52,050 bases of DNA, from the NCBI GenBank assembly GCA_964467785.1, contig CAYXVB010000001.1, positions 1 to 52,050 of the forward strand, given 5' to 3'. Origin of the DNA: CAYXVB01 sp964467785 (lineage in GTDB: Bacteria > Bdellovibrionota > UBA1018). How positions within the stretch are numbered: position 1 is the stretch's first letter; each line of letters begins with the position of its first letter. Below, in pieces: positions 7,716 to 15,402 of the stretch. The notes under the pieces are model-generated. The model had not been told where the DNA came from. It saw only the letters and a program-made list of their open reading frames with translations, and searched no databases. Position numbers and translations under genes: made by a program.

Positions 7716-8329
7716 ATCCCATGCGTCGCCTCGTGGATCGGCTCGGGCACTCTGACCCAGGCCATGCCCGCGGCGCGCGCGGACTCGATGCCAAGCTGCG
7801 CGTCCTCGAATACGAGGCATCTTTCGGGGCGTACGCCCAGGGCTCTCGCGGCAGTGAGGAACGGCTCCGGGTGCGGTTTGCCTCGGACGTAGTCCTCGGC
7901 GCCTACGATGACCGGAAAATGCCCGGTAAGGCCGAGGGTATGTAGAGTGGAGTGTATGGATTGCCTCGGACTGCCGGAAACCACGGCGAACGGGATTTTT
8001 CCGTGCATCGCATGGATGTGATCGAGTACGCAGCGGACTGGGCGGAGACGCGGCAGCTGGTCCAGATACTGCTCTTCTTTGCGAGCCAGGATCTTGTCCA
8101 CCGGCATGCTCAGTCCGAAGCGCTCATTGAGCATCTCGATTGTTTTTGGAAGCGGGATTCCCGCCCAGGCATAGAACAAATCCCGGGGAAAGTGCCCCCC
8201 CCATTCAGAGAGCGCGATGTTCCACGCTTCAAAATGAAGAGGCATCGAATCCGCGATGGTTCCATCGCAGTCGAAGAGATAGGCGTCGAAAGTGCCTGGA
8301 GGAAGCTCCAGACTGAATTCCTGTGACAT
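7712..8329 (-). CDS. HAD-superfamily phosphatase (beta-PGM/YqaB-like)
   Basis: A 205-residue HAD hydrolase. Motif I is YLFDCDGTIADSMPLHFEAW (DxDGT nucleophile), motif II VVSGS, motif III Lys near RGKPHPEPF, and motif IV VFEDAQLGIESARAAG. The cap and the SMPLHFEAWN sequence match the beta-phosphoglucomutase / fructose-1-phosphatase subgroup, which handles small sugar phosphates; the actual substrate is open. It stands alone, convergent with the preceding secreted protein gene. Confidence 0.88.
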   Translation of the reverse strand: MSQEFSLELPPGTFDAYLFDCDGTIADSMPLHFEAWNIALSEWGGHFPRDLFYAWAGIPLPKTIEMLNERFGLSMPVDKILARKEEQYLDQLPRLRPVRCVLDHIHAMHGKIPFAVVSGSPRQSIHSTLHTLGLTGHFPVIVGAEDYVRGKPHPEPFLTAARALGVRPERCLVFEDAQLGIESARAAGMAWVRVPEPIHEATHGI

Positions 8330-8440
8330 GAGTCAGGCCAGCATAGCGGGCCTGCGGTGGGGAATGCCACGGGAAAGTCGTCGTCCGCGGGCGCGTCGGG
8401 CGCGAACGGTTCGGTATGCCGTATGCAGCGCGTTGGCATT

Positions 8441-8746
8441 ATGGACGAAGCGAGGAGAAGGCATCTGAATTACGATCAGCAGGTTCCGGCAAGCGAGCCG
8501 CAAGATCCGGCACGTTCAACGGCAAATCGCGAACTTTTTGCGCGCGACCCCGCAGGATCGGAGGACCGATACTTTTTGGAGGAGTCGCGCCGACACGAGG
8601 AACAAGTCCGTCGCGCAAAAATCGAGAGAAAGGTTCCTTCGCGGGACGCCCGGTTCAATGGGGTGCCGGCCGACGAGCCGGATAGCATCTGGCAGAGGAT
8701 TTATCGCGCCTTTGCGCGCCATTTCGATTTCGACTGGCGACCCTGA
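8441..8746 (+). CDS. small charged hypothetical protein
   Basis: About 101 residues from ATG 8441, rich in Arg, Glu and Asp with a C-terminal aromatic segment (IWQRIYRAFARHFDFDWRP). No family is recognised and no strong ribosome site is visible, so the start and even coding status are uncertain. The frame is favoured over overlapping alternatives because its composition looks protein-like and its end is well formed. It sits between the HAD gene and the cupredoxin gene. Confidence 0.4.
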   Translation: MDEARRRHLNYDQQVPASEPQDPARSTANRELFARDPAGSEDRYFLEESRRHEEQVRRAKIERKVPSRDARFNGVPADEPDSIWQRIYRAFARHFDFDWRP

Positions 8747-8884
8747 AAGTCTGCGGGGTCGAGTCATCCGTTTGGGGAATGTCGATTGCAGCCGGGGCTT
8801 CGAAACCAAAACGAGCTGGCTCAATCGTCCGGAGCGAATTTGTCCGGAGCCGCCGGCTTTTTCCCTGATGGAGCGAGACATCTG

Positions 8885-9262
8885 ATGAAATCGAAGAAAT
8901 GGCTATTCCGACCCCTCGCGGTCGCTACGGTGCTCGCGGGTACCGGCGCCTTGGCTTGGCAGACCGGAGTGATTGACCTTGTTCATGGTCCGCTGCGCGC
9001 GGTGGGCCCTAACCTCGCCGACGCGGCCTCAACCGAAGTGACAGTGAGCATCCCCAAAGGCTCTACCGGAAAGGGGGCTCAAGCTTACGGACAAAATCCC
9101 CTTCAGGTGGATGTCGGCACGACGGTGACCTGGGTTAACGACGATACGATTGCGCACACGGTGACCTCCGATGTGGACGGGCAGTTCAATTCGGGCAATC
9201 TCGATCCAGGAAAGAGCTTCAAACATACCTTTAGCTCCACTGGATCTTACGCTTACTATTGA
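8885..9262 (+). CDS. cupredoxin (plastocyanin-like) N-terminal part, ends at in-frame UGA
   Basis: ATG 8885 opens a secreted blue-copper protein: an N-terminal signal or anchor (FRPLAVATVLAGTGALAW), then a plastocyanin-type fold with VDVGTTVTWVNDDTIAHTVTS, whose His is the first copper ligand. The frame reads on to SYAYY and meets TGA at codon 126 (9260-9262). Continuing through it gives S-I-H-G-K-A-S-M-S-G-V-I-Q, which completes C-X2-H-X4-M with the UGA standing precisely at the ligand Cys. If UGA is a stop, the 125-residue product lacks three copper ligands; if it is read through or is Sec, the protein is 367 residues (see 9263-9988). Confidence 0.85.
   Translation: MKSKKWLFRPLAVATVLAGTGALAWQTGVIDLVHGPLRAVGPNLADAASTEVTVSIPKGSTGKGAQAYGQNPLQVDVGTTVTWVNDDTIAHTVTSDVDGQFNSGNLDPGKSFKHTFSSTGSYAYY
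9260..9262 (+). other. in-frame UGA at the copper-ligand Cys codon
   Basis: The reading frame is uninterrupted on both sides (8885-9259 and 9263-9985), and the residue required by the cupredoxin pattern at this codon is Cys. UGA differs from the Cys codons UGC/UGU by one base. Options are selenocysteine, another recoding, a recent nonsense mutation, or a base error. I looked for a SECIS hairpin: only a weak element (GATC 9265-9268 with 9295-9298, ACG 9270-9272 with CGT 9292-9294, 19-base loop) is present. Confidence 0.85.
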
Positions 9263-9988
9263 TCGATCCACGGTAAAGCAAGCATGTCTGGCGTGATCCA
9301 GGTGGGTAGCGGTGGAATGGGAACTGGCGGCGGCACTGGAACGGGTGGGGGAACCGGAACCGGCGGCGGTACAGGAACCGGCGGCGGTACAGGAACCGGC
9401 GGCGGTGCGGGAACTGGCGGCGGTGCGGGCGGAAGCATTCCCACTCCGAACCCGACCAGCTCCTATCACTGTGACAGCGCGGGCAATTGTTGTGACTCCA
9501 ATAACACCTGTACGAGCAGCGAGCATTTCTTCTGCGATGCGACTGGTTATTGCTGCGACGAAAGCGGCAGTTGCACTAGCGGCTACTCCTGCGAATCCAC
9601 GGGTTATTGCTGCAATGATTTTGGCCACTGCGGAAGCACCAAGAACGGCAGTGGCAAATCCCACTGCGACCTTTCCGGCACCTGCTGCGACGAAAAGGGC
9701 TCCTGTAGCGGTGGTTGGTACTGTGACATGAACAACTACTGTTGCAATACCTCGGGTAAGTGCATGTATCCCGGCCAGTCCAGTCCGACTCCGGAACCGA
9801 GCGCCTCGCCAAGCGAATCACCAAGCTCGACCCCCAGCGAATCGCCCAGTTCCGCGCCGAGCGAGTCACCCAGCATGTCGCCGAGTGGCGGCAGCTCTCA
9901 GACTCCTTCGGGAGGCTCGACTCCCTCAGGGGGGCAGACGCCCTCCGGAGGGTCGACGCCTTCTGGTGGTTCGACCCCAAGCAGTTGA
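9263..9988 (+). CDS. cupredoxin C-terminal ligands plus Gly-rich and Cys-rich repeat domain
   Basis: This is the continuation of the cupredoxin frame after the UGA; an internal ATG at 9284 could also start it separately, though no clear ribosome site precedes that ATG. It holds the remaining copper ligands (SIHGKASM), then a GTGTGG repeat linker, five tandem Cys motifs of the form C-X5-CC-X5-C (for example FCDATGYCCDESGSC), and a Ser/Pro/Glu plus TPSGGS-repeat tail. The Cys array is knottin- or granulin-like in look and implies an oxidising, extracytoplasmic location. I know no named family with this architecture. The lack of damage downstream argues against an old pseudogene. Confidence 0.75.
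   Translation, partial: SIHGKASMSGVIQVGSGGMGTGGGTGTGGGTGTGGGTGTGGGTGTGGGAGTGGGAGGSIPTPNPTSSYHCDSAGNCCDSNNTCTSSEHFFCDATGYCCDESGSCTSGYSCESTGYCCNDFGHCGSTKNGSGKSHCDLSGTCCDEKGSCSGGWYCDMNNYCCNTSGKCMYPGQSSPTPEPSASPSESPSSTPSESPSSAPSESPSMSPSGGSSQTPSGGSTPSGGQTPSGGSTPSGGSTPSS
9314..9421 (+). repeat. six 18-base tandem repeats encoding GTGTGG
   Basis: Six consecutive 18-base units encode G-x-G-T-G-G, two of them identical at base level (GGTACAGGAACCGGCGGC). They form a flexible Gly/Thr linker between the cupredoxin fold and the Cys-rich array. Slipped-strand length variation is expected here. Confidence 0.9.
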
Positions 9989-10018
9989 AGCGGAGCCGGA
10001 CTCGATCGGTAAGCACAG

Positions 10019-10057
10019 CCCCGGGGCTCGCGGAATTTGGCGCGGCTCCGGGGTTTT
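10019..10057 (+). terminator. Rho-independent terminator after the cupredoxin gene
   Basis: CCCCGG (10019-10024) pairs with CCGGGG (10048-10053), with an inner CGCG/CGCG pairing, followed by TTTTGCTT. It lies 30 bases after the stop at 9988 and only 9 bases before the end of the convergent P450-like gene, so it may work in both directions. Confidence 0.7.
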
Positions 10058-10065
10058 GCTTCGGT

Positions 10066-11325
10066 TCAAGCTGTCAGGCGGCAGGACGTCATCGAATTGA
10101 TTCTGCGGATGTGATCGATGATAAAGCCACGGGCCGGAAGTGCGGGAAAGCGCCTCGTCGGAAGCTCGAGATCCTGAGGCGGTACTTCGTAAGCGATCGC
10201 ACGCGTCAAGCATTCCACCGCGATTTCCAAAAGGCGGATCCTCATCCTCTCGCTCGGACTGACGGGGTTGGAAACCGGATTGACACCGCCGGAGGCCCGA
10301 TTGGCGAAACGTTCGGGCCGAAAGGCGTCCGCATCGTCCCAGACTCGGGGATCCCGACTGGTGCCGAAAAGATCGAGGATCACGAGACGGCCGCGACGAA
10401 ATCTGAAGCCTTTCCAGCGAAATGCCCGGCGAGTGCGCGCGGCCATGTAGGGCGCGAAGGTGAAATAGCGCCGGACCTCATGCACGAATTCGCTGACATG
10501 GGCATCATGATCCACTCGAAGTTTTTCGCGCCAGGGGGGATTCTTGTGAAGCGCCAGACCGGCGAAGGTGACCAAATAAGACAATGTCACGCTGGGTCGC
10601 AGCAGGTTGAGGAGCTCGATCGCCGCGCTCCGCTCGTCGAGGAGCTTGCCCTTTCCGTCCCGGTGGTAGGCGAGCAGGTGAAGAGCGGAGCCGAACGGTG
10701 CGCGCTTTCTCCCGGCCCGGACTTCCCTGACCAGGCGTCTTGCCCAGGCCTCGCCGCGCAAGCGGGCCAGGCGCGCGCGAAGGGCGCGCATCGCGAGTAT
10801 CGAGTGCTCGGAATCGACGCGGAGACTGAAGGCGGTTTCGAGATCCTGGGCGCGCTTTTGGGCCTCTTGTTCAGTAAGGGAGAAGCCGGCCCAATCGCAA
10901 ATCGATCGGAAGAGGACCTCGCGAGTTTCTGAGAGGAGCGAAATCTCGCGCCGACTGACCCATTTGGATATTCGCTTTTCCCAGTGTTCGCGGTTCAGCC
11001 GCTCGAGGGCACCTAGGCTTTCGGGAGTCATGAGCGTCAGAATCATCCGCTTTCTTCGTCCGTGCGCAGGGGCGCTTTTCCGTGCGCTTCTTTGAATGCG
11101 CGATGGCATTGACTCTCGGCGATCGAAAAGCGAGTTATCGGAAAAGAGTTTGGCGGCTTCCGCGCCCCGGATGCAAACGACCCTCTTGAGCATGAATCGG
11201 GCTTCAAAAATGTCGCTTGAAAGCCGATCGCAGGTCCGTCGGATGTAATCGTATCCGTCGCGCTTCTTGAGGATCGCGAACGTGCTGTCGAAGTTCCCGG
11301 CGCGAGGGAGTACAGGCATATGCAC
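10066..11325 (-). CDS. CYP152-like cytochrome P450 lacking the haem-ligand Cys
   Basis: A 419-residue protein resembling the fatty-acid peroxygenase P450s (CYP152, P450-BSbeta). Shared features are GYDYIRRTCDRLSSDIFEAR near the N-terminus, the Arg-Pro of the peroxygenase active site in ELLNLLRPSVTLSY, the ExxR helix region FVHEVRRYF, and PPQDLELPTRRFPALP at the end. The haem loop aligns without a gap to GGGDHxTGHRCPGE but reads GGVNPVSNPVSPSE: the ligand Cys is Ser (AGT, 10260-10258, about residue 356), and the HR and Gly are also changed. The GVQGLDGEAHRHRK segment is shortened too. It is either a decaying gene or a haem-independent pseudoenzyme. Start at 11325 or two codons later. Confidence 0.75.
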   Translation of the reverse strand: MHMPVLPRAGNFDSTFAILKKRDGYDYIRRTCDRLSSDIFEARFMLKRVVCIRGAEAAKLFSDNSLFDRRESMPSRIQRSARKSAPAHGRRKRMILTLMTPESLGALERLNREHWEKRISKWVSRREISLLSETREVLFRSICDWAGFSLTEQEAQKRAQDLETAFSLRVDSEHSILAMRALRARLARLRGEAWARRLVREVRAGRKRAPFGSALHLLAYHRDGKGKLLDERSAAIELLNLLRPSVTLSYLVTFAGLALHKNPPWREKLRVDHDAHVSEFVHEVRRYFTFAPYMAARTRRAFRWKGFRFRRGRLVILDLFGTSRDPRVWDDADAFRPERFANRASGGVNPVSNPVSPSERMRIRLLEIAVECLTRAIAYEVPPQDLELPTRRFPALPARGFIIDHIRRINSMTSCRLTA

Positions 11326-11379
11326 AAGTCGTGCACGCCACAGTCCACCGAGTGAGCAAAAGATCTGAGCTCGCCGATG

Positions 11380-11910
11380 TCAGCGGGCGACTGCGGGAGC
11401 GGCGGGGCTAGGCGCCGGCGCCGCTTCGAGCGCGCGTTTGAGGTCCTCGGGCGAAGCAGGGAACTCGATCTTTTCCACCGAAAGGTTCTTTAAATGGATC
11501 AAAGTGGCTTGTCCCGCTTTGCCGGGGAAATCGGCCGTGCTCTTGGCGTCGCGGTCCAGCATGATCCGGTAAGGATACTTGCGCATTTTGGGCATCGCGA
11601 AGAGGTCACGGATGATGCCCGGCATCCCGCTGATGTCCGCCAGATAGACGGCGCCGCGGGAGGGCAGGAAATCGGCGCCGGTCGTCTCGAGCAGGCGGTT
11701 GATCATCGTGCTGGATTCCTTGTCGCGCGCGAAGATCACGAAGCGAGTGCTGGCGTCAATCGACAACTCCTTGTCGTGCTGATCGGTCAGCGAGAGCGGC
11801 GGCAATTTTTGGCCGACCTGAATTTCGGCCGCGGAAACTGGACCGATGGCTGCGACGAAAAGGGAGAGAGTGATCAATAAGGCGCTTAGCTTCGGGAGGG
11901 ATTTGCTCAT
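11380..11910 (-). CDS. secreted thioredoxin-fold-like protein of unknown function
   Basis: A 176-residue protein with a clear signal peptide (LLITLSLFVAAIGPVSAAE) followed by VGQKLPPLSLTDQHDKELSI, which resembles the start of AhpC/TSA peroxiredoxin-like domains. No catalytic Cys is present, so redox activity is unlikely. It ends in an Ala/Pro-rich tail. GGAAAG precedes the ATG. It is divergent from nothing and lies 46 bases after the CoA-transferase stop region on the same strand. Confidence 0.7.
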   Translation of the reverse strand: MSKSLPKLSALLITLSLFVAAIGPVSAAEIQVGQKLPPLSLTDQHDKELSIDASTRFVIFARDKESSTMINRLLETTGADFLPSRGAVYLADISGMPGIIRDLFAMPKMRKYPYRIMLDRDAKSTADFPGKAGQATLIHLKNLSVEKIEFPASPEDLKRALEAAPAPSPAAPAVAR

Positions 11911-11956
11911 GGGTGCATCTTTCCCGATTCCGCGTCGTGAAGCAACAGGCAGATTC

Positions 11957-13465
11957 TTAAAGTTCCCGACAGGCGGATTCGTATTCCTTCCACCATCCCT
12001 GGAGTTTTGCTAAGTCCGTCGGCCTCGGTTCGTCCCCTTCACCTGCGATCTTGAGGTAATCCTTGAGGATTGGACGAAAGTGCGGGTGGGCGCATTGGTC
12101 GATGATCTCATGGGCGCGGCGGCGTGGCGATCGGATGTCGCTGTTGAGGGCGACACCATGCTCCGTGATCACGCATTTGATGTCATGCTCCGTATGGTCG
12201 ATGTGGCGCACGTACGGCATGATGCAGCTCACGGTGCGACCATCCTTGAGTTTGCGCACCGAGGGGGTGTGGACGATGCTGATGTAGGCATTTCGAAGAA
12301 AGTCACCTGATCCTCCGAGACCATTGACGATCTTCGACCCTTCGACGTGGGTTGAGTTGACGTGGCCGTAGATATCGACTTCGATCGGCGTGTTCATCGC
12401 GATCACGAAAAGGCGGGTCACGAGCTCCGCACTGTTGGACACCCACATCGGCCGCAGGATCAAGCGATCCTTGCATGTTTTGAAATGCTTCCTGAACGCT
12501 TCGGATCCGTCCTCCGAAAATGATACCGCAGTTGCCGAAGCCGCCGCGAATTTGTCGGGATCCTCCAGGAATCGGACCATGCCGTCTTGAAAGACCTCCG
12601 TCCAGAATTCTATGTCCCGGAAAGGCGAGTCATAGAGTCCACCGATCACGGCATTGGCGACGTTGCCCACTCCGGATTGGATGGGTGGAAGCTTTTCGCC
12701 CCAAGAATAGCGGGAACGGCAGGTCGACAAGAAATCAATGACGTTGGCCGCGATCTTGTCTTCGATGTCCGTTCCGAGTTTGTAGTCGACTGGATAGTCG
12801 GGAACGTTGGACTCCACGACCGCTACGACCTTGCTCAGATCAAAGTGGCACTCCGGATGCCCGATGCGGTCGCCGACATGGAGCAGTGGCAACGGCCAGG
12901 TGATGCGCGGAAAAACGGTAGGCAGAAGGATGTCGTGGAATCCCGTGTAGTCGGGGACGGCGGTATTGACCTCTAGAATGATCTTGCGAGCCTTTTGCAA
13001 AGCTTCGGGCGAATTGCCTACCGAGGAAGTTAGAATCACGCTTCCGTCTTCGCGGATACTACTGACTTCGACCACGGCAAAGTCGATGTCTCCATAGAAG
13101 CCGTACATGAAATTGCGGGAGAACGCGGAGAGATGGACATCGCTGAAATCCATTTCGCCCGACTGGATGAGTTTGCGCGATACGGGGGATGACATATAAG
13201 GCGCCCGCTTCTGGATGAAGGGAGCGAGTGGCCCCTCGGTCTTGTCAGAAAGCGAAGCGCCGCTGAAGAGCGAGATCCGCGACTTGGGGGATGTTCGAGC
13301 AAAGTAGTCCGCGAGCGCGGGCAGGAAAACCTTGGGCTCTCCCGATTTGGTAAAGCCGCTGACGGCGACCTTTGCTCGGTCCGGAATGAATTTTACCGCA
13401 TCCTCGACCGCCATGACTTTGGCTGCGAGCGCCCGATTCGCGATCCTGTTTTTGGCATCCGACAT
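11957..13465 (-). CDS. acetyl-CoA hydrolase/transferase family protein
   Basis: About 502 residues of the Ach1/AarC-type CoA transferase family: N-terminal VAVSGFTKSGEPKVFLPAL, central IEFWTEVFQDGMVRFL containing the expected catalytic Glu, and C-terminal IVNGLGGSGDFLRNAYIS with the Gly-rich CoA loop. Members transfer CoA between acetate and succinate or propionate, or hydrolyse acetyl-CoA. ATG 13465 is used; an in-frame TTG six codons upstream (13483) is the alternative and neither has a strong ribosome site. It may protect against organic acids or complete an unusual TCA cycle (inference). Confidence 0.92.
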   Translation of the reverse strand: MSDAKNRIANRALAAKVMAVEDAVKFIPDRAKVAVSGFTKSGEPKVFLPALADYFARTSPKSRISLFSGASLSDKTEGPLAPFIQKRAPYMSSPVSRKLIQSGEMDFSDVHLSAFSRNFMYGFYGDIDFAVVEVSSIREDGSVILTSSVGNSPEALQKARKIILEVNTAVPDYTGFHDILLPTVFPRITWPLPLLHVGDRIGHPECHFDLSKVVAVVESNVPDYPVDYKLGTDIEDKIAANVIDFLSTCRSRYSWGEKLPPIQSGVGNVANAVIGGLYDSPFRDIEFWTEVFQDGMVRFLEDPDKFAAASATAVSFSEDGSEAFRKHFKTCKDRLILRPMWVSNSAELVTRLFVIAMNTPIEVDIYGHVNSTHVEGSKIVNGLGGSGDFLRNAYISIVHTPSVRKLKDGRTVSCIMPYVRHIDHTEHDIKCVITEHGVALNSDIRSPRRRAHEIIDQCAHPHFRPILKDYLKIAGEGDEPRPTDLAKLQGWWKEYESACREL

Positions 13466-13564
13466 GCCGAACCGAGGCAGCAAGTCCCGTACCTACAAGC
13501 TGGTATTCGTATTCGTTCTTCGGCGTGGCGGCGAGCCGGCCGGGCAGCGACGTTGCCCGCAGGA

Positions 13565-14614
13565 TCAGCCGTTCAGTGTCTTGATGTCGATGACGAAACG
13601 ATAGCGAACATCGCCTTTGATCATGCGCTCGTACGCTTCGTTGATCTTTTGGACGGAAATCAGCTCGATGTCCGAGGAAATTCCATGCTTGCCGCAGAAG
13701 TCGAGCATCTCCTGCGTCTCGCGGATGCCGCCGATCAGCGAGCCAGCCAGGCTCCTGCGGTTCATGATCAGGCTGAAAGCATGGACCTGCGGCGCCTTGG
13801 TAGGAACGCCCAGGACGACCATGGATCCATCCCTTTTGAGAAGGTTGAGATATTGGTTCCAGTTCAACTCGACCGATACCGTGTTGAGGATCAAGTCAAA
13901 GGTGTTTGCGAGTTTCTCGAAAGTCGTCGGATCGGAGGTCGCATAGAAGTGGTCCGCCCCAAGGCGCTTGCCGTCTTCCTTTTTCTTGAGCGACTGGCTG
14001 AGTACCGTGACTTCCGCGCCCATTGCGTGAGCGATTTTCACGGCCATGTGGCCCAGGCCACCGAGACCGATCACGGCGACTTTTTTTCCGGGACCGGCCT
14101 TCCAATGACGCAGCGGCGAGTAGGTGGTGATTCCCGCGCAAAGGAGCGGCGCCGCTTTGTCGAGCGGCAGGTTCTGCGGGATCCGGAGGACATACTTTTC
14201 ATCTACGACGATCTGCGCGGAATAGCCTCCGTAGGTCGGGGTCTTTCCGTCCTTTTCAGTGGCATTGTAGGTTCCGATCATGCCCTGGTCGCAATACTGC
14301 TCGAGACCATCGCGGCAGTTGCCGCATTCGCGGCAAGAGTCGACGAAACAGCCGACGCCGACGTGGTCGCCCACCTTGTATTTCGTGACCTTAGCGCCCA
14401 CTTGGGTCACCGTTCCCGCGATCTCGTGGCCGGGAACCATCGGAAAGATCGATCCGCCCCACTCGTCGCGGGCTTGATGGATGTCGGAATGGCAGACGCC
14501 GCAGTATTCGATCTTGATGAGGACGTCGTTTGGTCCCGGTTCTCGGCGGTTGATCTTGAGCGGGGCAAGAGGCTGGGTGGCGCTGGGGGCCGCATAGGCT
14601 TGGGTCGGAAGCAT
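13565..14614 (-). CDS. zinc-dependent alcohol dehydrogenase (CAD/YahK group)
   Basis: A 349-residue medium-chain dehydrogenase. Catalytic zinc ligands: Cys38 in YCGVCHSD, His63 in PGHE and Cys158-region PLLCAGITTY. Structural zinc: the four Cys of CRECGNCRDGLEQYC plus a preceding Cys. The nucleotide fold has GLGGLGHMAVKIA and a following SQS, which suits NADP(H). The CAD/YahK subgroup reduces aromatic and aliphatic aldehydes. The opposite strand of the same DNA has a long open frame that is only a shadow. Confidence 0.93.
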   Translation of the reverse strand: MLPTQAYAAPSATQPLAPLKINRREPGPNDVLIKIEYCGVCHSDIHQARDEWGGSIFPMVPGHEIAGTVTQVGAKVTKYKVGDHVGVGCFVDSCRECGNCRDGLEQYCDQGMIGTYNATEKDGKTPTYGGYSAQIVVDEKYVLRIPQNLPLDKAAPLLCAGITTYSPLRHWKAGPGKKVAVIGLGGLGHMAVKIAHAMGAEVTVLSQSLKKKEDGKRLGADHFYATSDPTTFEKLANTFDLILNTVSVELNWNQYLNLLKRDGSMVVLGVPTKAPQVHAFSLIMNRRSLAGSLIGGIRETQEMLDFCGKHGISSDIELISVQKINEAYERMIKGDVRYRFVIDIKTLNG

Positions 14615-14692
14615 GGGGTGTTTCTCCGATAGGGAAGTTTTGGGAGCAGTCTACTGCTGGTTCCCGGTTGGCGCGGAGAGTAAAGTAGGGGA

Positions 14693-15317
14693 ATGGGATA
14701 CAAACTCGTGGTTTTCGACCTGGACGGGACCTTGGCGGATTCCTTTCCGTGGTTCATGAAGGTACTGAACGATTTTGCCGCAANNNNNNNNNNTAAAACC
14801 GGAGGAGATCGATACGTTGCGTCGCCTCGATTCGCAGGGGATCATCCGGCACTTGGGAATCCCGGCCTGGAAACTGCCTTGGATCGCCCGGGCGATGCGA
14901 CGCCGCATGGCGCGTGAACTGGACTCCATTCGTTTGTTTCCGGAGGTAGACGCGATGCTCGATTCACTCGATGCTCGAGGGATCCCGCTCGCTCTGGTCA
15001 CGTCGAATTCGGAGGAAAACGCGCGCCGGATCCTTGGGGCGACGAATGCGTCCATCTTTTCTTACGTCCGTTGTGGGGTGTCGATCTTTGGAAAGCGACC
15101 CCAGATCCGAAAGGTTCTGCGTCAGGCCCGGGTTTCGCCCTCCGACGTGCTCTACATCGGCGATGAGCTGAGAGATCTGGAGGCCTCGCGCGCCGAGGGG
15201 GTCGCCTTTGCCGCGGTCACGTGGGGGTATAATGATCCAGCCGTATTGAAGGCCGCCGGACCTGATCACGTGTTTGAATCGGTCGGGCAAATTTCCGAAC
15301 TTCTCGGCCAAAGTTAA
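14693..15317 (+). CDS. HAD-family phosphatase, interrupted by an assembly gap
   Basis: The N-part (14693-14783) reads MGYKLVVFDLDGTLADSFPW with the DxDGT nucleophile and runs into ten N. The rest resumes in a different frame with KPEEIDTLRRLDSQGIIRHL, then LVTSNSEENARRIL (motif II), and YIGDELRDLEASRAEGVAFA (motif IV), ending at 15317. The family pattern leaves about six to eight residues between the halves, so the true gap is probably near 20 bases, not ten, and the gene is likely intact. It resembles phosphoglycolate-phosphatase-like HAD proteins. Divergent from the alcohol dehydrogenase. Confidence 0.85.
14784..14793. other. assembly gap (10 N)
   Basis: Ten N inside the HAD phosphatase gene. 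The reading frame differs across it, so the gap length is a placeholder. Confidence 0.99.
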
Positions 15318-15402
15318 TCGACTCGAATCTGGGTGGCATTGTTTTGTCAGCATGACATGGCGCTGCATGCGTACGAAGCAGCCGACCGGTTACAATCCTC
15401 GG

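Noticed and set aside
9263..9300. Selenocysteine insertion element (SECIS) after the UGA
   Set aside because: Only a bulged 7-pair lower stem with a 19-base loop is formed; no convincing apical stem, so SECIS is not called as a feature.
9314..9421. CRISPR-like array
   Set aside because: The repeats are contiguous 18-base coding units without spacers.
9029..9664. 211-codon minus-strand frame over the cupredoxin repeats
   Set aside because: Low-complexity antisense of the GTGTGG and Cys repeats with no ribosome site or family resemblance.
9760..10932. 390-codon plus-strand frame
   Set aside because: Runs through the cupredoxin 3' end, the terminator and antisense through the P450-like gene; composition is that of a shadow.
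13553..14632. 359-codon plus-strand frame
   Set aside because: Exact antisense shadow of the zinc alcohol dehydrogenase, whose minus-strand frame has all catalytic and structural motifs.
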